The notes under the pieces: generated by a model | Databases searched by the model: none | What the model was told of the DNA's origin: nothing | What the model saw: only the letters and a program-made list of their open reading frames with translations | Shown here: positions 14,228 through 21,879 of the stretch, piece by piece | Layout: each line of letters opens with the position of its first letter | How positions within the stretch are numbered: position 1 is the first letter of the stretch | Origin: Streptomyces katrae | GTDB lineage: Bacteria; Actinomycetota; Actinomycetes; Streptomycetales; Streptomycetaceae | Direction: 5' to 3' | Length of the DNA stretch: 27,441 nt | Assembly: GCF_000966975.1 (NCBI RefSeq) | Contig: NZ_JZWV01000095.1 | Coordinates: forward strand, 1 to 27,441 | Program-made: the position numbers and the translations under genes

Positions 14228-14560
14228 ATGAAGTTCGACATGGGCAGCACGACGCTGTCCGACCTGGGCAAGGCCACGAGCGGCTCCAGCGACGACCTCG
14301 GCACGCTGATCAAGCTGCTGATCGCGGCCGCCGACCCGCTGGAGGGCAAGTTCAACGGGGTCGGCCGGACCGCGTTCGACTCGTTCAAGCGGCGCTCGGA
14401 CGCCGTGACCGCGGAGCTGAACGGCTCGCTGCGCGCCATCCTCGGCGGTCAGCGCGGCATGGACACCTCCTTCACCACCGGTGACCACGAGCAGGGCGAC
14501 AACGCCCACCAGAACATGGGCTCCGCGAACTTCGACGCCGCCCGCTTCGGCGCCCGCTGA
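14228..14560 (+). CDS. WXG100/ESAT-6-like small protein (no canonical WXG)
   Basis: 110 aa, acidic-polar, mostly helical, no signal peptide or membrane segment: the profile of a type VII substrate. A helix-turn-helix pattern is centred on FNGVGRTAFDSFKRR (about residues 42-56), where FNGVG takes the place of W-x-G. A second long helix (DAVTAELNGSLRAILGG) follows. The C-terminal tail is HEQGDNAHQNMGSANFDAARF, rich in Asn and His. ATG at 14228 is preceded by AGGGGTGGG. It heads a series of three small genes and is followed after 21 bases by an ESAT-6-like gene, so the two may form a heterodimer like EsxA/EsxB. The family call is by pattern, not by a clear motif. Confidence 0.7.
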   Translation: MKFDMGSTTLSDLGKATSGSSDDLGTLIKLLIAAADPLEGKFNGVGRTAFDSFKRRSDAVTAELNGSLRAILGGQRGMDTSFTTGDHEQGDNAHQNMGSANFDAARFGAR

Positions 14561-14581
14561 AACCCGGGGGATTGAGGAGAC

Positions 14582-14893
14582 ATGGGACAGAACCAGGACC
14601 GCACCTCGTACGACGTCGCCGCCTCCGTGGAGGTCCAGGGCGGGCTCGGCGGGATCATCGGCCAGCTGGAGCGGGTGCTCGCCGACCGTGACGCGGCGGT
14701 GAAGGCGGCGATGGCCGAGTTCACGGCCGACGGGGTCTCGGACGAGTACCACGGCAAGGAAGTCCGCTGGAACAAGGCGGCCAACGAGGTGCGCGACATC
14801 ATCCGCCTCGTCCGCAACACGCTGGAGCAGAACGACGCGACCGCGCAGGCGACGCTCGCGAAGGCCAAGGCGGCGGTCGACGGCATCGGCTGA
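14582..14893 (+). CDS. ESAT-6-like (WXG100) secreted protein
   Basis: 103 aa, two long helices with a turn at DEYHGKEVRWNKAANEVR (about residues 58-75), where YHG stands in for the WXG turn and a Trp follows five residues later. N-terminus DRTSYDVAASVEVQGGLGG and C-terminus TLAKAKAAVDGIG match a Streptomyces group that databases, as I recall, label pore-forming ESAT-6 family. Expected to be exported by the EccC machine, possibly as partner of the preceding protein. GAGGAG lies closely upstream of the ATG. Any membrane-pore activity is family labelling and not shown by the sequence. Confidence 0.82.
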   Translation: MGQNQDRTSYDVAASVEVQGGLGGIIGQLERVLADRDAAVKAAMAEFTADGVSDEYHGKEVRWNKAANEVRDIIRLVRNTLEQNDATAQATLAKAKAAVDGIG

Positions 14894-14942
14894 CGCCGGC
14901 CGGAGCACCGGACGCAGGTTCACGGGGACACGGGGGTAGGTC

Positions 14943-15323
14943 ATGGACTGGGACATCAAACCGTCCGGCGTGCAGGGGGTCGTCAACAAGACGATCACCG
15001 CCGCGGAGGGCTTCCAGAAGGCGGGCACGTCGCTCCAGAAGGAGCTTCCGGAGGCGGCCAAGCACGCCGGTACCGTCACGCCCGGCGGGGGCACCGGCGG
15101 TGAGGGCGGCGGGATGGGCCCGATCGCCGGCGCGCTGGGTGAGCTCATGGCCTCCCACCAGCAGCGGCTGGCGTTCATCTCGGCCCGCACGGAGGCTTCG
15201 CTCAACGGGGCCATCAAGGCCACGACGGCGTACGTCCAGGGCAACATCGAACAGGCGGAGAACGCCCAGCGCGAGGCGCTGAAGGAACCGAAGGTCGATC
15301 TTCCGGGGGCGGAGAAGAAGTGA
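14943..15323 (+). CDS. Small type VII-associated protein (DUF6507-like)
   Basis: 126 aa. N-terminal MDWDIKPSGVQGVVNKT, a Gly-rich hinge (TPGGGTGGEGGGMG, about residues 46-59), then two helices ending TTAYVQGNIEQAENAQREAL. The WDI-x-PSGVxGV start and the AYVxGN-x-xxAxNAQ end match a family I recall as DUF6507, which recurs beside WXG100 and large toxin-like proteins. Its stop overlaps the GTG of the 816-aa effector by four bases, so their amounts are coupled. A likely role is chaperone, adaptor or co-secreted partner for that effector, an inference from the overlap. ATG at 14943 has a G-rich ribosome site. Confidence 0.75.
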   Translation: MDWDIKPSGVQGVVNKTITAAEGFQKAGTSLQKELPEAAKHAGTVTPGGGTGGEGGGMGPIAGALGELMASHQQRLAFISARTEASLNGAIKATTAYVQGNIEQAENAQREALKEPKVDLPGAEKK

Positions 15324-17770
15324 CCGACCACGTACCGATCAATCCGTGCACGATCCCGCAGTTCACGGGCGACCTGGACGCGCTGGAGAAGAACAAGGCG
15401 GCGATCGACACGGCGGCGGGGACGTTCCGTGACGCCGGGTCGAACGTGGACTCCGAGTTCCAGGGGCTGTCCGCGTTCTACTCGGCCCCCGAGGCCGAGA
15501 AGCTGTTCGCGACGACCAAGCCGGTCAAGACCGACAGCGACTTCTTCGCCGACCAGCTGGAATCGGCGTCCAAGGCGCTGGGCGAGTACATCACCGAGGC
15601 CCGACCGATCGTGGCGCGCCTGAAGGAACTCCAGGCGAAGGCAACCACGTTCAGCAACAAGATCAGTGGGGACAAGCACTGGAAGGACGACGGGGACAAG
15701 ATCGATGAGAACAACGATCTGATCCACGACGTCAACGCGGCCGTCTCCGCGTTCTGGGCGGCGGAGCGCACCTGCGCGAACAAGATCCGCGCCCTGTACT
15801 GCGCCGCCCCGCTCGTCGCCGACGACGGCTCGCACGGCGACAACATGTACGGCTACAAGGGCGAGGACCTCAACAAGGCCCAGGACCTCCCGTGGGGTTC
15901 GCAGCTGGAGGAGACCCACCGAGCCTGGGAGATCGGCTACTGGGTCAAGTCCTTCGTCTGGGACGGCCTGATCGTCGACGGGATCTGGGGCACCATCCGC
16001 GGCCTGGGCACCCTCATCGGTGTCGACGGCTGGGACAAGGCCGGGCAGGCCTGGACCGGCCTGGCCAAGCTGGCCACCGGTCTGACGCTCGCGTCCATCC
16101 CCGGCGTCGGCACCGCGTTCTGGATGCTCCCCGACAAGGACCTCCCCCCGTGGATCCGTGACTCGCGCACGGCGGTGAAGGAGACCGGCAAGGCCCTGGT
16201 CGCCTGGGACGAGTGGGGCAAGAACCCCGCCCGCGCCGCCGGGGCGGTCACCTTCAACGTCCTGACCACCGTCTTCACCGGCGGCGCCGGCACCGCCGCG
16301 AAGGCGGGTACGGTCGCCAAGGTCATCAGCGTGGCCGGGAAGGCCGGCCGTCTCATCGACCCGATGACCTACATCGGCAAGGCCGGCCAGCTCGCCAAGG
16401 TCAAGGTCGGCGACCTGTTCGCCAACTTCGGGAAGGTCGACGGGGCCTTCCCGAAGATCACCGACGTGGTGTGGAAGGACCTGCCCAAGGCCGACATGCC
16501 GGGCGTCAAGTTCCCCCACCCCGAGGACACCGTCCGCCTCCCCGACGACGCCCTGGGCCGCCCCCAGTTCTACGACAAGACCACCCACCAGCTCCTGGAC
16601 CACCAGGGCCTCCCGAAGCAGGACCTCACTTCCGTCCCCAAGGGCCCCGACCACCCGCTGGCCGAGGTCCCCAAGCGCGAGGACGTCACGGTCGGCGCGC
16701 CCAAGCACCAGGAAGTCACGGTCGGCGGCCTGAACCACCCGACGACCCACACCCCTGGCGGCTCCACCACGCACCCGGTCGGCGGCACGGCGGACAACCT
16801 CCCGCACAACAGCCACACCGAACCGGGCGGCGGCACACCCGGCCACGGCGGCACGGACACCACCCCGACGGTCGGCGGCCACGGCGACACCCCGTCCACG
16901 GGCGGGCACGGCGACGGCCCCGGCGGCCACGGCGACGGCCCCGGCGACGGTCCGGGCGGCCACGGTGACGGCCCGGGCGACGGTCCCGGCGGCGGCGACC
17001 ACACCCCCGGCGGCGGCGACCACGGCGGTACGGGCGACGGTCAGCCCCCGGGCGGGGACCACACGCCCTCGCCCGACGGCGGCGAACCGAAGCCGATGGT
17101 CCGCGGCGGCGAGGCGGAGCAGAGGCTCCGCGACGCGGTCAAGGAGCTGCCCGGAAAGGAGCGTCCCAAGCCGGACGTCCTCGAACGTGCCCTGGAGCGC
17201 CTGGCGGAGAACCCGCGGGGCCAGCAGGTCGCGGACATCATCGGGTCGGGCGCCTTCAAGAACAGCGACAACTTCTCCCAGGTCGTATCCAGCATGGGCG
17301 CCCGCAAGGTGGGCATGCTGGAACCCGCTCTCGACCAGATCATCTTTGCCGACGACCTGGCCAAGAGCGGACTCAAGCCCGACGACATCCACTTCGAGGT
17401 GAAGAAGGCGGAGTTCGAGGACACGGACGTCTACTACGGTCCGAAGGACGGCGAGTCGTGGGGCTACCAGATGAAGCGTCTGGAGAACCCCGTGGACCCC
17501 GTGAGTGAGATCACCCGCGGCAAGTACCTCAGTCAGATCACCCACTCGACCGCCGACAACAAACTGATGCTCGTCGACGGGCAGGGCACCATCGCGGAGT
17601 GGACGGCCAGGGGCGCGGTCGATGACCTGCTGGAAATCAACAAGAACGGACGCGGCAGGTTCGGTGCCGGCAAGGGCGTAGCCTTCGTCATCCGGCTCGA
17701 TGACGGAGTCCTCGTGGTCCCGCCCGGGACCAGGACCGACCCCATGGGAATGCTGAAGGGAAGCCAGTGA
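15320..17770 (+). CDS. Large type VII effector, polymorphic-toxin-like, with candidate nuclease C-terminus
   Basis: 816 aa, modular. Residues 1-165 are helical and WXG-like, with the turn LSAFYSAPEAEKLFA and no signal peptide. Residues about 190-400 form a conserved-looking central region (WGSQLEETHRAWEIGYWVKS, several Gly/Ala-rich amphipathic stretches). Residues about 515-590 are a low-complexity GGHGDGPGDGP-type linker. Residues 593-816 are a distinct C-terminal domain. In it, DTDVYYG (D701, D703) is followed after a short hairpin by WGYQMKRL (Q717, K719), the D-x(n)-(E/Q)-x-K arrangement of PD-(D/E)xK nucleases of the Mrr/QxK type. GTG start overlaps the previous gene by four bases, with GGAG six bases upstream. 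The downstream gene overlaps its stop. Architecture points to a secreted toxin; activity is inferred. Confidence 0.8.
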   Translation: MTDHVPINPCTIPQFTGDLDALEKNKAAIDTAAGTFRDAGSNVDSEFQGLSAFYSAPEAEKLFATTKPVKTDSDFFADQLESASKALGEYITEARPIVARLKELQAKATTFSNKISGDKHWKDDGDKIDENNDLIHDVNAAVSAFWAAERTCANKIRALYCAAPLVADDGSHGDNMYGYKGEDLNKAQDLPWGSQLEETHRAWEIGYWVKSFVWDGLIVDGIWGTIRGLGTLIGVDGWDKAGQAWTGLAKLATGLTLASIPGVGTAFWMLPDKDLPPWIRDSRTAVKETGKALVAWDEWGKNPARAAGAVTFNVLTTVFTGGAGTAAKAGTVAKVISVAGKAGRLIDPMTYIGKAGQLAKVKVGDLFANFGKVDGAFPKITDVVWKDLPKADMPGVKFPHPEDTVRLPDDALGRPQFYDKTTHQLLDHQGLPKQDLTSVPKGPDHPLAEVPKREDVTVGAPKHQEVTVGGLNHPTTHTPGGSTTHPVGGTADNLPHNSHTEPGGGTPGHGGTDTTPTVGGHGDTPSTGGHGDGPGGHGDGPGDGPGGHGDGPGDGPGGGDHTPGGGDHGGTGDGQPPGGDHTPSPDGGEPKPMVRGGEAEQRLRDAVKELPGKERPKPDVLERALERLAENPRGQQVADIIGSGAFKNSDNFSQVVSSMGARKVGMLEPALDQIIFADDLAKSGLKPDDIHFEVKKAEFEDTDVYYGPKDGESWGYQMKRLENPVDPVSEITRGKYLSQITHSTADNKLMLVDGQGTIAEWTARGAVDDLLEINKNGRGRFGAGKGVAFVIRLDDGVLVVPPGTRTDPMGMLKGSQ
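16873..17066 (+). repeat. Degenerate coding repeat: Gly/His/Asp/Pro-rich linker
   Basis: Repeated units of the type GGHGDGPG and GGGDHTP are encoded by near-repeats such as GGCGGCCACGGCGACGGCCC. They lie in frame within the effector gene, between its central region and its C-terminal domain. Such a flexible linker is where C-terminal toxin modules are commonly exchanged. Confidence 0.8.
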
Positions 17771-18789
17771 TCACATCCGAGCCCGTGGGCGAATGGTTCT
17801 GGGAGCCCGCTCCCGTGTCCGACGCCGCCGAGAACGGCACGGCGAGGGCACTCGGTCTGCTGTCGGACGCCCGGAACGTCCTGGCCTCCCTGGGCCTGGT
17901 CGCGGAGGGGGGCACGGTCTCGGTCGTGCTCAGCGACCGGCGTGCCATGGCCAGCCCCCTGTTCGCGGTCCGTGACGTCCCGGTCGAGGCGGGCGACGCC
18001 CTCGGTGCGGGCGCCGCCGCAGCGGCCGCCGAGGCCGCCGCCGTCGGGCTCCTGCCGGACCGTCTGCTGACGCTGAGCCTGAAGCTGCCCGGTGAGTGGA
18101 CGGAATCCGGAGCCAGGCGCCGGGCGGAGAAGCTGTTCACCGTACGGGTCGACGTGTGGGGTGAGGGTGGCGTAGTGCTGGTGCTGTCCACCTACGCGGA
18201 CGCCTGGCTGACCCAGGACCTCAGGGAGCGTCCGCAGCCGGAGGTGGCCGCCGAGAACGCGCCCCGCCTGACCGCCGCGCTGAAGCGGATCTCCGAGTCG
18301 ACGGGTTCGGAGATCGACCCCGGCGACGCCACCAGGCACGCCCGGCCCACCGCTGAGGGGTTCGCCGACCTGTTGGCGGAAGGGGCGGAGTACGACGACT
18401 CGTGGAGCACCTTCGAGGTCCCCGCACGTTGGAAGCGGCTCATGAAGCTGGTTCCCGGGGACTCCGCCGGCCAGGACTACGAGAGCAGCACGGAACACCC
18501 CGTCCGCTACGCACACGTGCGGCAGGGGGAGCAGGTTCTGGGCTACCTCTGGGCCGCCGTCGGCGACGAGGCGGCCGGATACGAGCCCCGCACCGCGGCG
18601 GGCGACGCGGCCTTCGAAGCAGGTGTGCCGTGGCTGCTGAAGCTCCGTGACCTGCGCTTGCGCGGCTTCGGCCCGCTGGAGGCGCTGAACGAACTGCTCG
18701 GCGGCTCGGCCGACGGCTCCGCGGTGGAGTCCGTCGTGCACGAGGCGGCCTCGCTGGACGCGCTGGAGGAACTCTCGGGGAGGTACTGA
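17767..18789 (+). CDS. Candidate immunity protein for the upstream effector (unknown family)
   Basis: 340 aa, cytosolic-looking: no signal peptide or membrane segment. I do not recognise the family. The N-terminal half (about 1-175) has alternating strands and helices (GEWFWEPAPVSDA, GTVSVVLSDRRAMASPLFAV, KLFTVRVDVWGEGGVVLVLS). The C-terminal half (about 205-340) is acidic (EYDDSWSTFEVPARWKRLM, VRYAHVRQGEQVLGYLWAAV) and ends LDALEELSGRY. The GTG start overlaps the effector stop as GTGA, the classic toxin-immunity coupling, and its acidity suits binding a basic nuclease. It is larger than most immunity proteins and may be a two-domain fusion. Alternative: a secretion chaperone or regulator. 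Role is inferred from position. Confidence 0.6.
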   Translation: MITSEPVGEWFWEPAPVSDAAENGTARALGLLSDARNVLASLGLVAEGGTVSVVLSDRRAMASPLFAVRDVPVEAGDALGAGAAAAAAEAAAVGLLPDRLLTLSLKLPGEWTESGARRRAEKLFTVRVDVWGEGGVVLVLSTYADAWLTQDLRERPQPEVAAENAPRLTAALKRISESTGSEIDPGDATRHARPTAEGFADLLAEGAEYDDSWSTFEVPARWKRLMKLVPGDSAGQDYESSTEHPVRYAHVRQGEQVLGYLWAAVGDEAAGYEPRTAAGDAAFEAGVPWLLKLRDLRLRGFGPLEALNELLGGSADGSAVESVVHEAASLDALEELSGRY

Positions 18790-18969
18790 GGGTGCCGGCA
18801 CCGGCGGCCGCCGCCGTGTGCTCGACGACGCCGGTCTCGACGCGCTGGAGGGCGAGGGCCGATGAGGTGCTCGGGCCTGATCTGCTGGTGAAAAGGCGCA
18901 ACCGGAGTTGGCGGTTTCCTCGTCGTCACGGGTCGTACTAGCGTTCTCGCGTAGACGGAAGGAGGCCGG
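18790..18969. other. Non-coding gap with a possible coding relic and weak promoter
   Basis: One frame starting at 18788 reads GRRRVLDDAGLDALEGEGR then stop (TGA at 18863-18865), with coding-like bases, and its LDALE echoes the SLDALEEL end of the immunity gene. This may be the tail of a lost gene. Nearer the next gene, TAGCGT (18939-18944) is a weak -10 candidate without a convincing -35. AAGGAGG at 18959-18965 is the ribosome site of the next gene. Confidence 0.35.
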
Positions 18970-19212
18970 GTGGCGGCTGAGGATTACGACAGTCAGCTCC
19001 TGGAGTCCGTCGCGGTGCGGCGGCGCCGGCTGCGTGATGCCGTGTTGTTCGGGGCGCAGCGGGGGCGGCGGGTGGCCGACGAGCGGATCGGGAAGGCCGT
19101 CGCGGGGCTGGTCATCGCGGCCGTGCTGTGCGCCGGCTGCGTGGGCTGGTCGTTCGTCTCGCACCGGGTGATCGGCAAGGTCGGGACGCCAGGGCAGGTC
19201 AGAACTCGGTGA
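18970..19212 (+). CDS. Small single-pass membrane protein next to eccD
   Basis: 80 aa. A charged N-terminus (DYDSQLLESVAVRRRRLRDA, about residues 5-24) is followed by one hydrophobic helix (about 43-63, AVAGLVIAAVLCAGCVGWSF) and a short basic tail. Probably inserted with the N-terminus inside. GTG start with AAGGAGG four bases upstream, a strong site. It lies 13 bases before the eccD start, so it is almost certainly co-transcribed with it and could be an accessory subunit of the secretion membrane complex. The family is not named to my knowledge; similar short proteins sit at this place in other Streptomyces secretion loci. Confidence 0.7.
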   Translation: MAAEDYDSQLLESVAVRRRRLRDAVLFGAQRGRRVADERIGKAVAGLVIAAVLCAGCVGWSFVSHRVIGKVGTPGQVRTR

Positions 19213-19225
19213 TAGGTTCGAGCGC

Positions 19226-20575
19226 GTGGTGAGCATGGGGGCAGTGAGCGGTACGGCTTTGAGCCGGGTCACCCTGGTCGGTCAGCGGCGGCGGATGGAT
19301 CTCGTTCTCCCCTCGCAGGAGCCCGTCGGGCGGCTGCTGCCCGATGTCATACGGATGCTGGACGACCGGGTGGCCACGCAGCCGATGCTGCGTCATCTGG
19401 TCACGGCGGACGGGTCCGTGCTGGAGCACGGGGTCTCGCTGGAGGAGGCGGGGGTCGCCGACGGGGCCGTGTTGCGGCTCGTGCGGGTGCAGGACGTGCC
19501 GTCCGCGCCCGTGGTGCACGACGTCACCGACGAGGCCGCCGAGGACCTGGACGTACGGGCCTGGCGCTGGCGGCCGTCCGCGCGGCGGGTCACCGCCGGG
19601 GCCGGGCTGGTGCTGTGGGCGCTGGTGGCCGGCTGGTTCGCCCGGGCCGCGTTCGCGCCGGGGACCGTGGCCGGGGTGCTGCTGGCGGCCGCCGCCGTCT
19701 GCGGGGTCTCCGGCGCGGTCGCGGGCCGGCTGAAGGGATCCGGGCTGGCCGCCGCGCTGCTGGCGACCGCCGGTGCGGTCGGGGTGCTCGGGGCGTGGAC
19801 CCTGGGCGACGCGCAGCACTGGCACGCGATGGGCCGGCTCGCCGCCGTGGCACTCGCGCTGGCCGTCGCCCTCGCGCTGCTGGGGTGGTTCACCCCGCTC
19901 GGGCGGGGCGGGTTCGTCGGGGCGGCCGCCGTGGCCGGGCTGACCGTGATCTGGGAGGGCGTGGCCCTGGCCCAGGGGCACGCGGGCGCCCGCACCGGGG
20001 CCGTGCTCGCCGTGGTCTCCGTCGTCCTGCTCGGGCTGCTGCCGCGGCTCGCGCTGGCCGCGGCCGGGCTCACCGGGCTCGACGACCAGCGGGCCCGCGG
20101 GGCCTCCGTCAGCCGGTACCGGGTCGCCACCGCTCTCGGTGCCACCCACCGGGGCATGGCCCTGGCCACCCTCGCCACCGCCGTCTCGGCGGGCGCGGCC
20201 GGGGTGGTCGCGCTGACGGAACCCGACGTCTGGACGGTCTCCCTCGCCTCGGCGGTCGCCGCCGTGCTGTGGCTGCGCGCGCGGGCGTTCCCGCTGGTCG
20301 CGGAGGTGGTCGCGCTGCTGCTGGCGGGGGCCGCCGTGACGGTCGCCGCCCTGCTGGTGTGGGCCGCCAGGGCCGGAGCCGCCGGACCGCTGGCCCTGCT
20401 GCTGGCGCTGGCCCTGGCGGCACTCGGGGTACTGGCCGTCCAGCCGCCCGAGCACGTGAGGGTCCGGCTGCGGCGCTTCGGGGACGCCGCCGAGTCCTTC
20501 GGGGTCATCGTGCTGTTCCCGCTGCTCATCGGGGTGTTCGGCGTGTACGGGCGGCTGCTCGGCACCTTCGCGTAA
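19226..20575 (+). CDS. eccD: Type VII secretion integral membrane protein EccD
   Basis: Membrane core subunit of the ESX/type VII translocon, 449 aa. An N-terminal ubiquitin-like domain (about residues 14-95, SRVTLVGQRRRMDLVLPSQE to DGAVLRLVRV) is typical of EccD/YukD. After a linker (about 100-130) come about eleven hydrophobic helices to the end, e.g. VTAGAGLVLWALVAGWFA and GVIVLFPLLIGVFGVYGRLL. Length and topology fit EccD. The start is uncertain: GTG 19226, ATG 19235 and GTG 19244 are in frame and none has a good ribosome site except a G-run before the last. The choice changes only the first few residues. Operon neighbours are the small membrane protein and the MinD-like ATPase. Confidence 0.88.
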   Translation: MVSMGAVSGTALSRVTLVGQRRRMDLVLPSQEPVGRLLPDVIRMLDDRVATQPMLRHLVTADGSVLEHGVSLEEAGVADGAVLRLVRVQDVPSAPVVHDVTDEAAEDLDVRAWRWRPSARRVTAGAGLVLWALVAGWFARAAFAPGTVAGVLLAAAAVCGVSGAVAGRLKGSGLAAALLATAGAVGVLGAWTLGDAQHWHAMGRLAAVALALAVALALLGWFTPLGRGGFVGAAAVAGLTVIWEGVALAQGHAGARTGAVLAVVSVVLLGLLPRLALAAAGLTGLDDQRARGASVSRYRVATALGATHRGMALATLATAVSAGAAGVVALTEPDVWTVSLASAVAAVLWLRARAFPLVAEVVALLLAGAAVTVAALLVWAARAGAAGPLALLLALALAALGVLAVQPPEHVRVRLRRFGDAAESFGVIVLFPLLIGVFGVYGRLLGTFA

Positions 20576-20591
20576 GGGTTGCGACTCAGAC

Positions 20592-20765
20592 ATGTCAGAC
20601 ACGAACCGCCAGGACGACTGGCAGGCCGGCGTCCTCGGTGAACTGACGGGCACGGGCCCGTCCAGGGGCCACGCGACCCCGCCGCCCGGTGACGGCCACC
20701 GGGCGGAGACCACCCCGCCCACCGTCCCCGTACCGCCGCAGCCCCAGGCACCCGGCGTACGCCGC
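20592..20765 (+). other. Likely displaced N-terminus of the MinD-like ATPase (other frame)
   Basis: An ATG at 20592, 16 bases after eccD, begins MSDTNRQDDWQAGVLGELTG and continues Pro-rich with normal codon bias to about VPVPPQPQAP. It then turns into Arg-rich shadow sequence, while the next frame becomes coding-like (PAYAAPGGQAAHGGDG). Removing one base near 20753-20759 would join the two. Read as a +1 insertion, whether a sequencing error or a real mutation. Confidence 0.5.
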
Positions 20766-21879
20766 CCCGGGCGGGCAGGCCGCGCACGGCGGCGACGGCC
20801 GGGGGCAGTGGCCCGGCGGTGCCGGGCAGGAGGGCGCCGCGCAGGAGCCCGGGCGCCCGTACGCGCAGCCGCAGGCCGCCCACACGCACGCCCAGCCCGC
20901 GTACGCCCACCCCGCGCACGCGCAGCCCCACCCCGCCCGGCGGGCCGCGCCCGAGACCGTGCCCGTGCTCGGGGCCGACGCGGCCGTCGGGCGGTCCCGG
21001 CACGGGGACCCCTTGATGCGGCGGACCCTGCGCAGCCTGCGCGGAGCCCTCGGGTCCTCCGCGGCCAAGGCCGTCGCCTCCGAGACCGGGCTGGCCACGC
21101 AGGTCCAGCAGCCCGTCACCACCGGGCGGCACATCGTCGTCACCAGCATCCGCGGCGGCTCCGGCAAGACCACCGTCACCGCCCTCCTCAGCCGCACCTA
21201 CAACCACTTCCGCCACGACCCGGTGCTCACCCTGGAGGCCGACGCCGCCCTCGGCACCCTGCCCGTCCGGCTCGGCGTCGAGTCCCTGCGCTGGACCTGC
21301 GGCGACCTCGCCCAGATCGTCCGCCCCTCCATGCAGCTCACCGACATCACCGGCTACCTCGTCCCGCTGCCCGACGGCGGCTGGCTGCTGCCCGGCAGCC
21401 AGGGCCGGATCGGCGCCCAGGTCGACGTCGCCACCTACCGGACCGTCATGGTCGCGCTGCGCCGCTACTTCGGGGTCACCGTCGTCGACTGCGAGACCCT
21501 GCCCGGCGAGGTCGCCCGTACCGCCCTCGACACCGCGCACGCCCGCGTGCTCACCACCCCCGCCACCGCCGAGGGCCTCGTCTCCACCCACGCCGTCCTC
21601 GACTGGCTGGCCTCCCTGCCCGTGCCCGTCCTGCCCCGCACCGTCGTCGTGCTCACCGTGCAGTCCCCGCACCCGGCCGTCGACCTCGCCAAGGCCACCG
21701 CCAAGCTCGCCGCGACCGGCGCCGGCGTCGTCGTCCTGCCCTACGACCGCCACCTCGCCTCCGGCGGCGCCGTCCGCACCGACCTGCTCGGCGAAGGCAC
21801 CCGGCAGGCCACCGTCCGGCTCGCCGCCGAAGTCCTCCAGCGGGCCGTGGCCCTCCCGGCGGCCGGCGGCGCCCGGTGA
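20689..21879 (+). CDS. MinD/ParA-like ATPase of the secretion locus (SCO5717-like), N-terminus in doubt
   Basis: P-loop ATPase of the MinD/ParA/SIMIBI class with a Pro/His/Gln-rich N-terminal region; resembles, from memory, S. coelicolor SCO5717, a growth-related ATPase beside its ESX genes. In this 396-codon frame the deviant Walker A is RGGSGKTT (R155-T162, K160); the usual first lysine of MinD is Arg. Further motifs are LTLEADAALGTLPVRLG and TVVDCETLPGEVAR (switch II/Walker B zone). The GTG at 20689 has no ribosome site and gives an odd Arg/Pro start, so translation probably begins at 20592 with a one-base frame error in this sequence. The stop overlaps the eccC start by four bases. Confidence 0.75.
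   Translation: MTATGRRPPRPPSPYRRSPRHPAYAAPGGQAAHGGDGRGQWPGGAGQEGAAQEPGRPYAQPQAAHTHAQPAYAHPAHAQPHPARRAAPETVPVLGADAAVGRSRHGDPLMRRTLRSLRGALGSSAAKAVASETGLATQVQQPVTTGRHIVVTSIRGGSGKTTVTALLSRTYNHFRHDPVLTLEADAALGTLPVRLGVESLRWTCGDLAQIVRPSMQLTDITGYLVPLPDGGWLLPGSQGRIGAQVDVATYRTVMVALRRYFGVTVVDCETLPGEVARTALDTAHARVLTTPATAEGLVSTHAVLDWLASLPVPVLPRTVVVLTVQSPHPAVDLAKATAKLAATGAGVVVLPYDRHLASGGAVRTDLLGEGTRQATVRLAAEVLQRAVALPAAGGAR

Noticed and set aside
16873..17066. Tandem DNA repeat as a possible CRISPR or recombination site
   Set aside because: It is in-frame degenerate Gly/His/Asp/Pro coding sequence inside the effector gene, with no spacer structure.
13016..17545. Very long minus-strand open frame (about 1500 codons)
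   Set aside because: Its product is Val/Leu/Asp/Arg-rich low complexity without motifs, exactly opposite well-supported plus-strand genes; a GC-bias shadow.
18792..18941. Short GTG-initiated open frame of 49 codons after the immunity gene
   Set aside because: No ribosome site, no recognisable motif, composition Arg/Ala-rich; the neighbouring frame looks more coding-like.
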